Positions 12,466 to 26,108 of a DNA stretch of 64,000 bases are shown in pieces. Position 1 is the first letter of the stretch; each line of letters begins with the position of its first letter. The stretch is from Toxonevra muliebris (lineage: Eukaryota > Arthropoda > Insecta > Diptera > Pallopteridae), in contig OY829326.1 in the NCBI GenBank assembly GCA_963691655.1, forward strand, positions 78,733,235 to 78,797,234, read 5' to 3'. A model generated the notes under the pieces. It saw only the letters and a list, made by a program, of their open reading frames with translations, had not been told where the DNA came from and did no database searches. Both the position numbers and the translations under genes were made by a program.

Positions 12466-13490
12466 TTAACGGGAAGATCTATAGCGCCTGAAAACCGGGA
12501 TAACCCGGCGAAAGACCCTTTTCTCTTGGGCTGTCCCTAGGACAGAATGGACAAGCAGTGTAGTTTTGAGAAACACTCTGTTGAAAAAATTAGGAGTAAG
12601 AACGAATGGTAGGGTGTAGAATATAACTACACATTCAAAGAACACACGAATAAGTGGGCCAGGAATTGTGGATGGAACTAGGGCAGGAGTAATTGTATCA
12701 ATATATGTATGCGATTCAACCTGGACAGGAAGTACAAACAGCAAGATATCGCTATGTCGGACAGCCAGGCAGTCATTCAAGCACTATGCTCCCTTGACAT
12801 CACCTCTTAACTGATGTGGGACCAATGAACTGGGCAAGGACAATAAAGTCGCTCTATGTCAGGTCTCGTAGATACGTTGGAATAGAGGGTAATGAACAAG
12901 CAGACGAGCTTGCCAGAAAGGGGCCAGCGACCACTTTGTGGGGCCTGAACCCTTCTGTAGAATAGGAGATAGCGTAATCTGGGAATTACTCAGGCAAGAA
13001 GGTAAGAACAAGAAGCAAGAACTCTTTACTAATCTTCCGGGACTGCGACAATTCAAAGCGCTTCTAAGTACCTATAATAACATTAGATAAGCATTCTGCG
13101 TTGGTCTCAACAAACAAAAATTGAGCATATTAGCTGGTATTCTGGCTCAGTGGACATCTCTGTAAAATAGGGGTTGAGTAAAGCTTAATATGTAGGTTTT
13201 GTAATGAGGCAGATGAATCATCAGAACATATTTTAGCTCAGTGTGGAGCACTGTTCCACAAAAGAATGAAATGTCTGGGTATGTAGCTAGTGCCCAGCAC
13301 AGAACTAGCATCCAAGGATCTGGACGCAATTTTCAAATTGTTGAGAGAGACAGTACTGGATGAAGTACTCTAGGCAGATTAGCCTAGGTATAGAAAAGGG
13401 TCGTACAATAGATCTTACAGGTCACGGTACAATGGTAAAAACCTCTCTAAGAATACAATACAATAATAGAATTTGAGCCTAGGCTACAAA
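12466..13490 (+). mobile_element. Decayed non-LTR retrotransposon 3' part with RNase H
   Basis: Around 12870 the plus strand encodes GIEGNEQADELARKG, the C-terminal signature of retroelement RNase H. Downstream it encodes CRFCNEADESSEHILAQC, the Cys/His cluster seen at the end of I/R1-type ORF2 proteins. Many stops and frameshifts interrupt it. Clade assignment is tentative. Confidence 0.75.
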
Positions 13491-13549
13491 TTAAAAAAAA
13501 ATACTTTTGTGATCTTGGCCACAAGTAAGTTTATATTTCAGATCACCGT

Positions 13550-15530
13550 GTAAAAGCATTAAAAGAACTCAACTGGGGGCGGAGGACACAAGGTCAAGTC
13601 TGTGAGTTTGGAATCCACCAAGTCAAAAAACACATCCGTGAAATAACTAACTAATGTTGATGAGCCCCGAATAGAATGTCCAAACCCTCTAGAGGCAAGG
13701 TCTCTACCCAACTAGTAGATGAGACGGGACAGAGCCGCTCCAAAAGAGCATCCTGTGACATCTACTACAGCTGCCATGATCTGAGACATGACTTTGGTGC
13801 TGGATTTGTGATTGGCAAGAGACTTTGTCGTCTTGCATTAAGGTACAGGTAAGTGAACGAGTGTTTAGCCATTATCCACATCAAGCCGAATGGACGAGCA
13901 GGACGAAACGACCAAAGATGATTTCTACGTGCTCATCGACAAAACCTATGAGCATTGCCTCCACCACTATAATAAAATCGTTTTAGGCTACTTAAATTAA
14001 GGTTGGCAGAGAGTGTCCGGCGATTGGAACATGACAGGCCACTTGACTGACACGAAATTAATTTGATCACGTTGTGATCGATGCAAGGCACGCATCAATT
14101 ATACTAGACGTACACACGTTATGTGCTGGAAATATCGACTCTGATCACTACATGGTACATAGGCAGCCAAGGTCCGCACATACCTCTAAACAGGAAGTAG
14201 CATACGGGTACGTATACAGAGAAAGCTGGATGTTAAAAAGCTCCAAACATAGCCAATGATTTTTTCCTCCTCCTAACCACCGCTAAACACCGCTCAACTT
14301 GATGCGCAGTGGACAAAAATGTAACGCTCTATGCATACGGCTGCCAAAGAGGAGCTAGGCTACTAAATTCAACGGAGAAATATGTGGTACGACCAACAGT
14401 GTAGCGAAGCAACTAAAAAGCAAACCTTATATAGAGCCACCCTGCAGTCAGTTGCTAACGAGCTGCTAACGAGCGATACAGATAGGCGCAAAAAACGAGA
14501 GGGAGAAAGACGTGAGCTCGATGATATCGAGATGTTTGGGGACAGGAATGAGGTTCGAAATAAGACACCTGACTAACGGTTTGAAGACGGTTATGGAAGG
14601 AAAACTTAAATTGCTGCTTAACGGCGATGACTGCAACAATCCCGCCATTAGAGAATATGTTCCGGAAATCGCAATCACTGATGGCATTGAAGTGCTCACA
14701 AGTCGTATGCACGGGCTTTTATGCATAATATGGTCGCGTGAAACCATGCTCAGTGATTGGAACCTCAGGGTACTCTGCCCTATCCTCAAGAAAAGTGATT
14801 CCACCATCTGCGGCAACTACCGTTGGATAAGCCTTCTCAATATCGCATATAAAGTTCTATCAAGTATACTATGTGAAATACTGTAACTCATCGTCAACAA
14901 GCTGTTTGGACCTTATCGGTGTGGCTTCAGCCCTGGTAAATCTACCATCGACCTGATATTCACATTACGCCAAATCATGGAAAAGACCCAAGAAAACCAA
15001 CGCAACACCCATTACCTATTCGTCGATTATAAAGCCGCCTTTAGCACGATTAAGAATCACTTGTTCGCCACAATGCCTGGTTTTGGTATCCCTGTCTCAT
15101 TCGTCTTTGCAAAATGACACCGACCAATACAATGGAGAAGTGAAGCTCTATCTTCCCGTCCTAATGTATAGCACTGAGACGTGGCCATTGACCACCAATG
15201 ATGAGATGGTATTAGGTGCGTTTGAGAGAAAGATAATGATATAAGCATGGACTATATGTAGCGAATTAGATGGGACCATGAGCAGTATGAGCTATACGGC
15301 GACATTGACGTAGTCAAGCACATATCCAGCGGCTTCTCTGGCTGGGACATTTTGAGTGAAAAAAAGAAAACGCTCCGGCTAGGAAGATGTGCTATTCGAG
15401 CCTCGGTGGTTGAACGCACAGATAAGGATGACCAAATCTCCGTTAAAAATACTAAGTACAGGGGACCAGACTGCACTTGGCCTTACTAACTGGTGCCAGC
15501 ACACGCGTAGCAGAGATATTCATTAAGGTG
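13550..15530 (+). mobile_element. Decayed non-LTR retrotransposon with endonuclease and reverse transcriptase
   Basis: In order on the plus strand: an EEP endonuclease region (FGAGFVIGKRL at about 13795, IIHIK at about 13870, a DFYVLIDKTYEHC-like stretch at about 13920, and near 14070 HVVIDARHASIILDVHTL with the NIDSDHY catalytic motif); RT (NYRWISLLNIAYKVLSSIL at about 14815, RCGFSPGKSTIDLIFTLRQI at about 14920, LFVDYKAAF at about 15015); then, after a deletion of the palm active site, the C-terminal LYLPVLMYSTETW and VLGAFERKIM region (about 15150-15240). Stops and frameshifts are numerous. RTE-like by overall resemblance. Confidence 0.82.
14512..14886 (+). pseudogene. Reverse transcriptase fragment (fingers domain)
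   Basis: A 124-residue open stretch ending at a stop inside RT motif 1. It carries the ...WNLRVLCPILKK... and YRWISLLN blocks typical of non-LTR RT. It belongs to the element at 13550-15530. Confidence 0.75.
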
Positions 15531-15559
15531 GCCAAGACCGATCATCAGTTTTAGTGCCA

Positions 15560-18500
15560 ACTATTTTACTATTGTAAGCAGTTTATTCATAGTTCATTTT
15601 GCTCTAAAAAATTTTAAAATTTGAACCATTATAAAACTAACATTATAAAGTTATTCTTTATTTATAAAGATTAAATCATTATAACTCTAAAAAAGTCTTC
15701 GTTTTGTTTTTTTTAATGCTTTTATGTCTTTATATTCCACGCTAACTTTATAGCTTTCTGCTCGTGCTGTTAATATAATCCCATTAATTTCATAAGTGGT
15801 GAAATTATGTAGATATCACTGAATTACTCAATGATAAACCGAAATTTTTATTGCATACTTATTGAATATAACAATACCAAAACTAACTCCACAAAAATAA
15901 AAAAAGTACCAAAACAATTAAAAACACCTACACCTATGTGTCGGAACGTAAATTGGTGCAATTGGTGTTTTTCTTAGCGACTCATGTATTTAATATTACT
16001 CATACGCAACGCTGTATACCAATCAAAAAAGTGATAAGAATTAGCAATTTATTAAGTTTATTAGCAGTTTAGTATAATGATGACTCAGTCAATACAAGGC
16101 ATGTAAGGCATGAAATTATGATGAAAGTTTGTGCTCTTGGAAGTATGTATACCTATATATGTGAGTGTAGAATTTTTATTAATATTCATCCGACATTCCA
16201 GACCAGGATTTCTAGAAAAAAATTAGCTTTTATGTTTCAAAAGCCACCATTTTGTTAAAAACTAATTTCTTTCCTAAACGCTCAAATTTACTAATTAAGT
16301 AACGGAAAGTTTATTGTTTTTGTTCCAGATGATTTGTTCTCAAGTAATACCATCTTAAAAAGGTTCACGAAACCGTCTATAATTTTTTTTAAATAATCTA
16401 AAAATTAATAATGTTAAAAAAAATAATTTGGATTAGATTTAGATTTAGAACTTTACAGGAGGGCTAATGGCCTTTGATAGCACTCAGTCGGTTGGATCAT
16501 TGACTTTTATCTGTGATTGGGATTTGGGGAATAAAGATTTTAAGTCTAGAATATATTATACACTACAGTATTTTATCACATTGGTTCTATCAAGTTAAAT
16601 TTGTTAGGAAAAACAGATTATTAAAATGGAATGAATGGATGAACGTGTTCAGCTAAAATAGTACCATAAGGACACCCGAAACTCTATAAAATTCGATTCA
16701 ACCCCATGAGGCTCAGGGGTAACAAGTTTCGGTAAAACCAACAAAACATTACACATGATGAATTTTGCTATTTTGCACCATCAATCTGAGTTGATGCTTC
16801 TCTTCCTTTATTTGCTCTTCAGACTGAAGAACATCAGTCCCTTAACCGAGCATCAGCTTCAAAGGCTATTAATTGTTTATTTTCATTTTTACATCGCTTT
16901 CTTTTTGTTTTTGTCGTCGTATTTACATATTTTTATTAAATTATTTTTCTATATACAAAATTTCAAAAGTTTCAGAATCAAAATATGTCCACTGACGATA
17001 CGACAGAATGTAATAGAAACTGCTTTTTTGTAGTAGATTTGTAAATTTTATTACATTATTTGACACAACCATTTTTTAATTAAGAGGCATAGATAAAAAC
17101 TCTATAAATCACAATTTTAGCAAGGTTGTTTAGGGATCACTTAAAGGTCACTTAAAATTAGAAGCCATCTTAACTAATTAACGTCTTAAACGTGTTTTAA
17201 GGAAATACGACTGTGGATGTATATAACGGTTATATGGAAGTGGATGCCAAAAATATGTATGTATATTTTTGATATATTTCTACATTCATTAAAGTTTTAA
17301 ATTCAAAGCGGAAAGGCCGAAAATATACTCGTGATTCAACCCTATTTGGTTCCCAAGTGCTTATATCTGGCCGTCATTATCTGTGATTTCTACCGGTGAG
17401 TAAATTCTTATCGGTGGGTGCTCCAATAAACTAACAAACCGAAATTGGACTTTATATTTCAGCCTTATCCATATCTACAAAGCAACCGCATAAGACAAAC
17501 TAAATATAACCTGTTAGCTGAATAATTCTTAATAAAAGCATATTGATAAATGTAAACGTGAACTTCAGCCTAAAAGTATACCATAAAATTTTGTTTGATT
17601 GAACTCACAAAATTCAAAACAATTTCTGCCGATAAAATTCGTTTGCAATTATTAGCTATTGGACTATGGTGCTGTCGGGCTATGGAAAGAAAAAGAAATA
17701 ATCCATTTTTTTCATTTTATTTTTTTGTTGAATTGCTTTAGTACAAATGAAAAAAATACATGTAGTTATGTAAGTATTATATTTAGTTTGCTAAAAACGT
17801 AACAATACATCGAAATCCCTAGTATGCATTTGCTCTTAAAACGGCTTCCACACGAAGTTGTCACCGTAAGTTATAGAGAGAGAAACAAGCATTTGTCAAT
17901 TTTCGAATTATTTGCTTCTTATTGATGTGTAAACATTTTAGCTCACGGTATGGGCAAAATTTTAAATGTGTAAAATGTAAGAATAACTGTATCGTAAGAT
18001 GTAAGATAACTGTAACGTCCAGTTCCCCTCTCGCTCGCACTTCTGCGCGGCATGACTGCGCTACTCTAAACAACAAAGAGAAGAAGAGAGGGAGAAATTA
18101 AAATACGGGCGTAGTTTGTTGATTTATGTTTCGATCAATTTACTCACGCATATATGTACATACAAAAACAAAATGTGTGTGTACATTTATTCGTGACAGA
18201 ATTATTTGTTGGTGTTAAACGTGTGGAGATCGACTATACCATACAAGCAGAGAACTCGCCGTAGCAAACACAGGCGTTTGATAGGTTTTGCATTCGGTTA
18301 GTTAGATTGGATTAAAATTAAATATTTTTTAAAATATAAAAATAACACAAAATGATAAGTAATAAAGAATCTAGGTTTCAATAAATGTACAAACAAAATG
18401 TAGTGATAATGATAGCAAACCACGGCATTATAAAAATTATGCTTTGTGCATTAACCTTAGGATCGCAACACTTTTTTATCTCTGTAAATAGCAAATATGT

Positions 18501-19095
18501 TAAACAGAAAAAATCAAACTTATTTATTATAAAATCACTTATTTACTTCAATGAAAATACATTGTTTCTTATTTTTATTAAATGCAGTTAAGGCAACTCT
18601 CTTTGCGGTGCTTTTAAAAAGTAGTGAGGTGACTTGGCACCCCTGTTGCCTTTCTAAGGTTAAATGCGGAAAGCAGTTATCGTCGCCTGAGAATTGATTT
18701 CAAGTATGTGTGTATGAATTCATATACCTGTGCTCCAAATCAATTCTCTGGGACGTTATGTAAAATTTTCACATCTAATAAAATTTCAAATCAACAGGAA
18801 GTAAAACTTAAAGCACGGAAAAAAGGATTCAAATGGCTATACATATATGAGCTTATGTATATGGCATTCAGTTGGCTTAACTGTTTACACATCAAATATC
18901 TTGCGTGCCTTGCACGCATCCATTGTTTTATGTGAATGGTTCATTGGTGACTTATTTCTCAGTAAACTCCTAAAGATTTGAAATGTGGTTGATGGCGGGT
19001 TAGAAAATGGCCTGGCCATAGAAAATCCATTACATTTTGTTCTGCTGGAGTTTACCGAGGCATAAGTCGCCAAAACAGTTAACAAACAAGAGGTA
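15560..19095. other. Intergenic, no gene seen
   Basis: AT-rich. A GC-richer patch at 18010-18100 (CCCTCTCGCTCGCACTTCTG) stands out but carries no recognised feature. Confidence 0.5.
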
Positions 19096-19099
19096 ATTA

Positions 19100-19575
19100 A
19101 TTATTGATTGATTACTACAGGTCCAATTTTGAACCACTTTTTCGAGCATAGCGGCTGGTATTTCGCTAGTATCGCGTGTAATACCATGTTACCACTGAGC
19201 CGAAATTGCGTAGTTTCGGCAAATGGTTTCGAACGAAACTGCAATCGTTCACATTGTGAAGCTGGTTTCGATTATGGTTTCGTCTGGCAGTTCATTATTT
19301 ACTTCTTGTTGTAAAATGCCGGCGGCTAATGTAATTATTGCTAAATATTTCGAAATTCCGATTTCGGCTCAGTGAGAACATAGTATAATGATGTTTCCCA
19401 AGGTTGCAATTGACAATGGCTTATCGGCATAAACGAGTGACTTCACGTAACCCCATAAAAAAAGTCTGGAGGCGTCAAATCGCAAAATTTAGATGGCCAA
19501 CTCAGTTGTCCAAAATTGACCTATTGAGCCTCATGGATTTGACAGGCTTTTCGTTCAGTTTTGACGGTAGGTTAA
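19100..19575 (-). pseudogene. DDE transposase C-terminal remnant (mariner/Tc-like)
   Basis: The minus strand reads WPSKFCDLTPPDFF at about 19500-19460, the block around the last catalytic Asp. A relic of GYVKSLVYADKP in broken frames follows, and further down (about 19180-19120) SEIPAAMLEKVVQNWT, the usual C-terminal block of these insect transposases. Several frameshifts and stops are present. No terminal repeats identified. Confidence 0.65.
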
Positions 19576-20160
19576 GCCAGCTTAAGCATGTTATAGTTGT
19601 GACTTAAGTCATTAAAAAGAATTATATAACATGGTTTTTAGGTCTTCCTATATAATGCGGATAGGACAAAAAAAAACCAAAGGACTCTGCCTTATTGCCA
19701 CAGATATTTTTATATTACTTGGTTAAGAAAAAATAAGGCATAAAAACGCAATTAATTACATTACTTGTAATGAACAAAAGAACGTGAAAAATAAAATGTT
19801 TGACGTTTATCAAAACAGAATCGAGTTGGAAACCATTTTGGAGCCAAATATTTACATGAAATCTGCTTAAATTAATAGGCCAACTATAAAGGCTAACATC
19901 TTATTTTCACACGAAATGAATGAACTTATTTGAACATTTCTTAAAAACTTCACTAAAGAGCGAGTGTTGATCAAATCTCATTTGATAAATATTTAATATT
20001 TTGTTTTAGTGTAATCACCCTATAGGCCAGTAGCATAGTTGAGGGATTCAACCCTGCAATGGTTGTTAACAATAAAAAAGATTTTCAAAATTCAAACACT
20101 ATGTTCTGCTTCAAATTATATATTTTAATATTGCAACTACAACAATAAAAATGAAAACAT

Positions 20161-20742
20161 TTAATATTTTACATTTTCCAAACTGGAATAAAGAGTGAAA
20201 TTTTTTTGGTCCCATTCACTTTCATCCACTGCATTCATATTGTCTCTAGTAGCTTGTTGAACGTTTTCCCAATCATCGGCTGCCACAATGCCTTTGACAT
20301 TTTGAATACTGCGACTATAGCCAGTCATGTAAGCACTCTCAGCTCCAACAAAAGAAGTGATATTGATATCAACCGTTTTGACTGGGTACATAATTCCGGA
20401 CATCCAAATCGTTGCAATGGCTGTATTATTCTCCCCAAGGCAAATATTAGTGCGCACTAATACTTGCTTATCATTCACATCGTTTGTTCGTAGAATTCTG
20501 CAGCCAAGGGTTCGGCTTTTGGGGCATGTCAAACGATCACAGTGCCAAATGCCTGCATGATTTGGAAATTATATGTGTAAATAAGTTGAATAGAAATAAA
20601 AAAGATTTTTGTTTTTTAATTTACCATCTTCGTAGAACAATTTGATACTATCGATATAGGAAGTACCAGGTACAGCTTTACCATCGCTGCATGCGCAGTA
20701 CAAAAGTGCAGCAAATACGAGTAAATTGAACAATTTCATCAT
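20161..20742 (-). CDS. Small secreted Cys-motif protein, family member A
   Basis: Exon 1 is 20742-20625 and exon 2 is 20552-20161, separated by a 72 bp intron (GTAAAT donor, ATGCAG acceptor, phase 1). The product is 169 residues. Two tandem ATGs (20742, 20739) open a signal peptide of about 20 residues, rich in Leu/Phe/Ala. The mature part has four Cys: the GIWHCDRLTCP block at the exon junction, one Cys seven residues later, and one in the RTNIC motif. The C-terminal half is acidic with no recognised domain. The exon structure, the Cys block and the R-x-NIC motif recur in the genes at 35193, 40140 and 53781. I do not recognise the family; a fast-evolving secreted protein (for example seminal, salivary or immune) is an inference only. 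A 300 bp block of its 5' flank (20860-21230) recurs at 30400-30785. Confidence 0.82.
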
Positions 20743-20859
20743 TGCTGTGTATGTATTGAAATGATTTTATACTTTATATTCAAGAAACAGGCAATTTTAT
20801 CAATTGTGGCAAAGATTAATTGAGTGAATTTCTTTACCTATTGTATGAATGGTTTACTT

Positions 20860-21235
20860 TATTCTGATATATTCGTGAATGTTACCTTGGTTTTATATAT
20901 ATTTTATTATCAGCTTAACCAGTGCTGGTAATTAATTAAATGTGATGTGAGAAACTAACCCCTATCAGTAAAGAAAGAAAGTTTAAAAGATTTTGTGATT
21001 ATTATGTATGCCGTGCATATAAACGCAGGAGTATAATAGCGATAACGATTGATAAGTGCGCCAGATCGCAGGCTACTGGGCGTTTGAGTATGTGGGAATC
21101 TGTGACTAATGTTCTTGAAGTGGGTAATAAAATTCATTGAAAAGACATTCCCAAGTGCCGAACTAATTACAATTTATAACTGATTAATACCAATGAGTAA
21201 TAACTGATGGAGAAGACTTGTGAAATAAATATTTG
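20860..21235 (-). promoter_or_regulatory. Conserved upstream block of member A gene
   Basis: This block begins about 120 bp upstream of the ATG at 20742. It is duplicated upstream of the pseudogene at 30.4-30.8 kb. It probably contains the promoter and proximal control region by position; no specific core promoter element can be assigned with confidence. Confidence 0.4.
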
Positions 21236-21294
21236 AAAACATTGATTTCATTGATTCAATCGCTTCTTAGAAGAATAAATGCATCGGTAGAACT

Positions 21295-21605
21295 CATTTA
21301 ATTTCCTGACCAACGCATTTGTAAGGATCGAGTGCTTGACTCATTAAAAAAGCATCTATAGCTTCAGCTGTGGTTCTGGCACCCATGGCCTCTAGTTCAA
21401 CAAAACCCAAAAATTCGTCGCGCACTACCATTTGTGTGTCAAAGAATCTAACACCGCCCGAATGCTATATGTAGGCAGAAGCCTTCTTTATTTTGAATTT
21501 GAGGAGAAGTGTATTTGGAATTTTTATTCCCCTTCCGAAAATTCTTCCACAGTTTTATCACCAGCATCGATTTGAAATTTTAGTACATCATCCATGGTGC
21601 CTAAA
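21295..21605 (-). pseudogene. DUF4371/hAT-like transposase remnant
   Basis: Minus-strand reading in three frames: LKFQIDAGDKTVEEF (about 21580-21530), then SKYTSPQIQNK (about 21520-21490), then FFDTQMVVRDEFLGFVELEA and LDPYKCVGQ (about 21450-21310). These blocks occur in this order in ZMYM1-like/DUF4371 transposon-derived proteins. Frameshifts between blocks show decay. Confidence 0.65.
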
Positions 21606-21699
21606 AAAAATTATTTGTTTCTTATTTCGAAGTAACATTTCTCGACTGCTTACTGATTTCATAAATTCGTTCGTAGTTATGTGAAAAATGTTAAGTTGA

Positions 21700-22740
21700 A
21701 TATGAGTAACATTTTTTAACCCTAGATGACTAATGCTTGTCAAATCGACGAACACCGCCTACTATTTTACATCTTTTTTAACTGAATAATTAACTGAATA
21801 ATTAATATATTTAAAGTTGGTGTATTATTTTGATTTCATAATTTTATTTTATTTAAAGTGCTTACAGCTTAAAAAGACTTCATGGTATCGATGATCATTA
21901 GCTTTAACGTATGCAAAATTATATAGTAATTTGTAAAACAGCAATCCTTATTTTTAATTTTTGTAATATTTCTATATTGCTATAATTTCTAGGATTTTTA
22001 CGAAATTACTTTTGAGTACTTTTTAAAACATTATTTTCTCGTCGCTATCTGAACGGAAATGTAGCTACGATTTTATTGAAAATCGTATTGAGGCTGTTTT
22101 TTATTGTTATAGCAATTTCAAGAAAAAATGTATGAAGTTCGATGTAAGTAGTAGTAAATGAGTTAAACTGCAAATAATTTATTTAAGAAACACTGCGATG
22201 AATACATAATATTGTTTTTTTTTTGTTTTGTTTAAATACTTGTTGAAAATATGAAAAAAAAACCAAAATAAGTCCCTGCTGCATGGTATGAAAATATACT
22301 CAGTTGCATAAATAGGGAGTACTCCTCAAAAGAGTAATTATTTCATTACTCCAAAAGGAGCAATGAAAGAGAAACTCTGTTACAGTAACAAAACTTTTGG
22401 CTTTCACAAACACAATATCCAAATTTTATATGAGCTAAAATAAAATAATGATCAACAAAGAAAATTTGTATATCTTACTCTTTATTGCCTAGTTTACTCT
22501 TTAGGGTTAGGTGGGTAAAAAACTGTGCCACCTTTTGATTAGCTTCATTATTCGAAAAATTGAAGTTACTTATAATCATAAGAGATAAAGGTTATGAAAT
22601 ATTGGTACAACAATACGCATAAAGGTTCGTTTGTAGTCCATGCGAAAGCGGTTAATAATGAGAGAACGAAAATAAGTGAAATTGCACTAGCATTGACAAT
22701 GAAAAGAATTGGTACAACGAAAATATCGGAAATCAAAAAA
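21700..22740. other. Intergenic, no gene seen
   Basis: AT-rich; nothing recognised. Confidence 0.5.
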
Positions 22741-22860
22741 GTAGGTTAGAGGCGTTCACATATTACGTAACGCAAATTTTGACCCCTCCTGCCTCCCCCC
22801 CCCCCCCCCCTCACTGGTCGTAACACATCGTAACAAAACGCTTCGTCCTTAATATCGCTT
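22741..22860 (+). repeat. GC-skewed palindromic repeat with C-tract
   Basis: GCGTTCACATATTACGTAACGC is followed by a run of 14 C and then CGTAACACATCGTAACAAAACG. This resembles a MITE end common in insect genomes. Only one end is clear. Confidence 0.5.
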
Positions 22861-23389
22861 ATAAAATATTAAAATATAATTGAACTTTGTTTTTTTTTTT
22901 TAATTTGACCTATTTATATCGATATCTATGTTTGCTATCACAATTTACTAGTTAATTATTACTTAAGTTAGCATTTAGAATACCTAGTAGTCTATAAGAG
23001 CATGTACTCTAATTAATAAAATTGAAATAAATAAACACCTTTCAACCAGACATTTCTAGCTCGAGATATAATTTTATTGTAAAAAATGTTGAAAAAATGA
23101 AAAAATTTCAACATGTCACAAATGAATGATAAAATAAAAAAATTTTAGAAATGATTTTCGAATTCAGCGAGAGAGAATTCATTTTATAAATAAGAGAATT
23201 TTTTAAGTCATCTGTATTTGACAGTATAAAATCAACCAATAATTAAAATACAAAGAATCAATCGTAAAAACCGAAACCTTAAAAACCACTGTATTCCAAC
23301 TATGAGGGTCAATATAATTTTTACAGGAGTATAAATCCGTAAAGAAGTAACTTTGTTTTAATGCTATAATTGCTATACATTCGGCCATT

Positions 23390-25440
23390 TTGTTCAATTT
23401 TGCAAATAGGCAAACCCAGTGTGCTATAAATGCGCTGAAGCTCATGATAAAGAAATACATTGCTCTGTGGTATCTTGCAAAAACCGTACGAGCGCTCTCA
23501 CTGCAACATACAAGAATTGTCCGGCTAGGATAATGACTATGACCATTCAGAAAATTATGACTATTAACAACGTGACCAAGAAGAAAGCCAAAGTGACCTA
23601 CCTCCATATTTTTAATAGAAACAATTTATTTGGGGGCCCACAATATAAGGAAGAATTCCCAACAATATAACAACAAAGAAACTTCCAAATCAATTCATCA
23701 GCTGGCATCTTATGCTAAAGTGTTGCAAACAAAAACTTGGAAGACCGATTGGTCAGAATAAGAGAAAAACTAGCCAAGAAAACAGAAGAAGAAAAGATGA
23801 GTGCTCAAAAATAAACTGAAATGGAAAAAACATTAAATCAAATAAATGTAGAAATTGTGAGACACCTATCTAGGTGGGTGAACGACAGCTTACTAATAGA
23901 CACAAGAAAATTCCTAGAAATGATAAGAGGTGAAATAGATAATTTTAACATTAATACAGATATTACCTTACTAAACAAATAATATACAAAATAACAATTC
24001 ACACTTTAAATTTAAAAATCTACTAATATAATAACATTATACTACAAATATGACAAAAAATAATACTGTAATATAACAATACAACAAATTTCTGAAACGT
24101 ATAATTAGAAAGTCCTGTTTCCTCGGTTTTTGTATAAATTCCATACAAACTACATTTATTGTTATTTTTTATTGTGTACAGAATTCAAAATTCTTTGAAA
24201 TTAGAATTTGTGCATTAACTATCAAGCAGCAGTCGAAACTGAATGTTTCAAGGAGAAAAATTGTGAAATAATGAAGTAACCCGCTTCAAGCCTGGACTTG
24301 AACCCCAGGGAAAATCTTTGAAGTGTGTTTTTTAATCAGATTTCCAGTTTAAATTAATTACGAGCAGAAATGAAATATAATTAGAAGGAAATATCAACAT
24401 CAGAGCTAAGAAATCTTATGAACTCAACGACAAATAGAATGGAAGAAAATATAAAGAATCAGGGTAGTCACATGTATTACTAAATTTGCTATAGTCTATT
24501 TCAGAAACTTACTTTAGGACTTGGAACTTTTCAATTTTTTTTTCTTATTATTCTTAAAATGGAAGTATAATTATTTCCCATGAAGCTTTTTTAAAGTTTT
24601 GAATTTAATGCATTTAAGTAACAGGCTTATTTTTATTATTTTCGTATTTATTGAATAAAACTTTGTACTTGCTAATTATTATAAAAGTGTTCTGGAAGTA
24701 TTCTTATTACCATGAGTGTATTAGAAAACCTAATAATTTGCAATAATATGAAATGTCTAAATTCAGGAAAAACATACAAATATCCCTTCACATCCCGAAT
24801 TATCTGCCACAGATGTAGCGTTTACAAATGTAAACCATCTTCAAGTTCATTAGGAAATACGTATTTCAAAAATTTGTAATAGTTAGTCACCATTTACCTA
24901 CTACAACAACGACTTATAATACACTCTGTATAAAAGGAAAAAATGCATAAAAAGCCATCAGAGGATAACTGAGTTCTATCACGCTGCCAGACAATATTAC
25001 ACAAATAGAAGAGACCATGATAATAAAAAAACATACCAGAACATTACCAGAGCACAGCAAGTACGTACCTAAAAGTTGGTGGGGCTTGGAAGCCAATGCC
25101 ATATCAATGCTAAGGAATTGATAGACAGCGCAGCTAAAGATGCAAAGTTTAAAGCAAAAGAAATTAATTATAGCCTAACATTAAAAGACCAAACAGCTTT
25201 TCATTAAAATCTCGTTCAAAATACATAAATTGGTCTAATAGAAAATTGAAAAGAAGCCATAAACAAAATAGATGACCGACTTCCGACTACAATCTAATTG
25301 GCATACTGAGTACAACAATCTAGCACTCACAAAAGGCATAACATATGGTAATCTGCATCCAAAATTAAACAAAAACCTAGCAAATCTATTTTTTGCTCAC
25401 GCGACATGACTAAAGATCGCCCTACCCAGTTTTCTATATA
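23390..25440 (+). mobile_element. Decayed Jockey-like non-LTR retrotransposon (gag and RNase H relics)
   Basis: At 23413-23530 the plus strand encodes a zinc-knuckle region (KPVCYKCAEAHD...YKNCPAR) typical of Jockey-type gag. A Lys/Glu-rich stretch with the SYAKV-like motif follows to about 23980. At 25075-25200 a frame reads HINAKELIDSAAKDAK, resembling the RNase H GNE-x-AD-x-AAK motif. The middle (endonuclease, RT) is not recognisable. The two relics may be separate insertions. Confidence 0.5.
24283..24325 (-). other. tRNA T-arm/B-box-like segment
   Basis: On the minus strand, CTGGGGTTCAAGTCCAG forms a 5 bp stem with a 7-nt loop and fits the pol III B box (GGTTCAANTCC). No convincing D arm or anticodon arm sits at tRNA spacing upstream, so this is a relic or chance match. 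Confidence 0.25.
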
Positions 25441-26100
25441 TCATTTTCAGGAATTTGACTTTTTGCTGCATAACTTTCTGTAAGCGAAAAGTTGTAAACA
25501 ATAGTAAACTATGTTCGGAAACCTTATACAATTTTTAATTTACCTTTGGAACCAGATGCCCACTTTTGTAAAACTGTTGAACTTGATGCGACAGCTTCAT
25601 CACACTCTTCTATGCTTTTATGATCTGAATCATTCAACTACCTTTGGATGGAGCTAAAAAACATGTTTCACGGTAGAATTATCAATGGAAAATATTTTCA
25701 ATTCAAACAAAGGAAAAGCTTTCTAATGTCCATTCTTAACATAAATATTTTTACGATTGAAACGATCTATTACTTTGCACTAATTGCAAAGTGTAAATGA
25801 AAAATATAGTTACTCTTTCCAAAATCTAAGTAGGGGCAATCGCCCTCCTCCCCTTGCTTCCCTCCCCCTCGCTACGCTCATGGTTCAGTTCATTGTATAG
25901 CTTATTCTTTAATACAAATTTTCTCGATTTCCGACTAACCAATTGCGAAAAATAAATTTGTAAATAAACCATGTGGTTAAATTATATTTATTCATCTCTA
26001 TTAACATAAAAAAAACTGTATGTATCAAGTTGGATGGCAATTGTTCCATCTACTGTTCTGTTTATTTATTAGGAGCATCTGATTCGGTGTACATTAATTA
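25440..26100. other. Intergenic, no gene seen
   Basis: Includes a C-rich patch at 25838-25875; nothing recognised. Confidence 0.45.
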
Positions 26101-26108
26101 CTTTCGAT

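Noticed and set aside
16755..17033. 92-residue plus frame, F/L/I-rich
   Set aside because: Hydrophobic bias from AT-rich sequence; no motif, no splice partner, no paralogue.
20206..20560. Plus-strand frames opposite the 20.2 kb gene
   Set aside because: Antisense shadows; the minus strand has splice signals, signal peptide and paralogues.
24283..24325. Nuclear tRNA on the minus strand
   Set aside because: Only the T arm fits; no D or anticodon arm at proper spacing.
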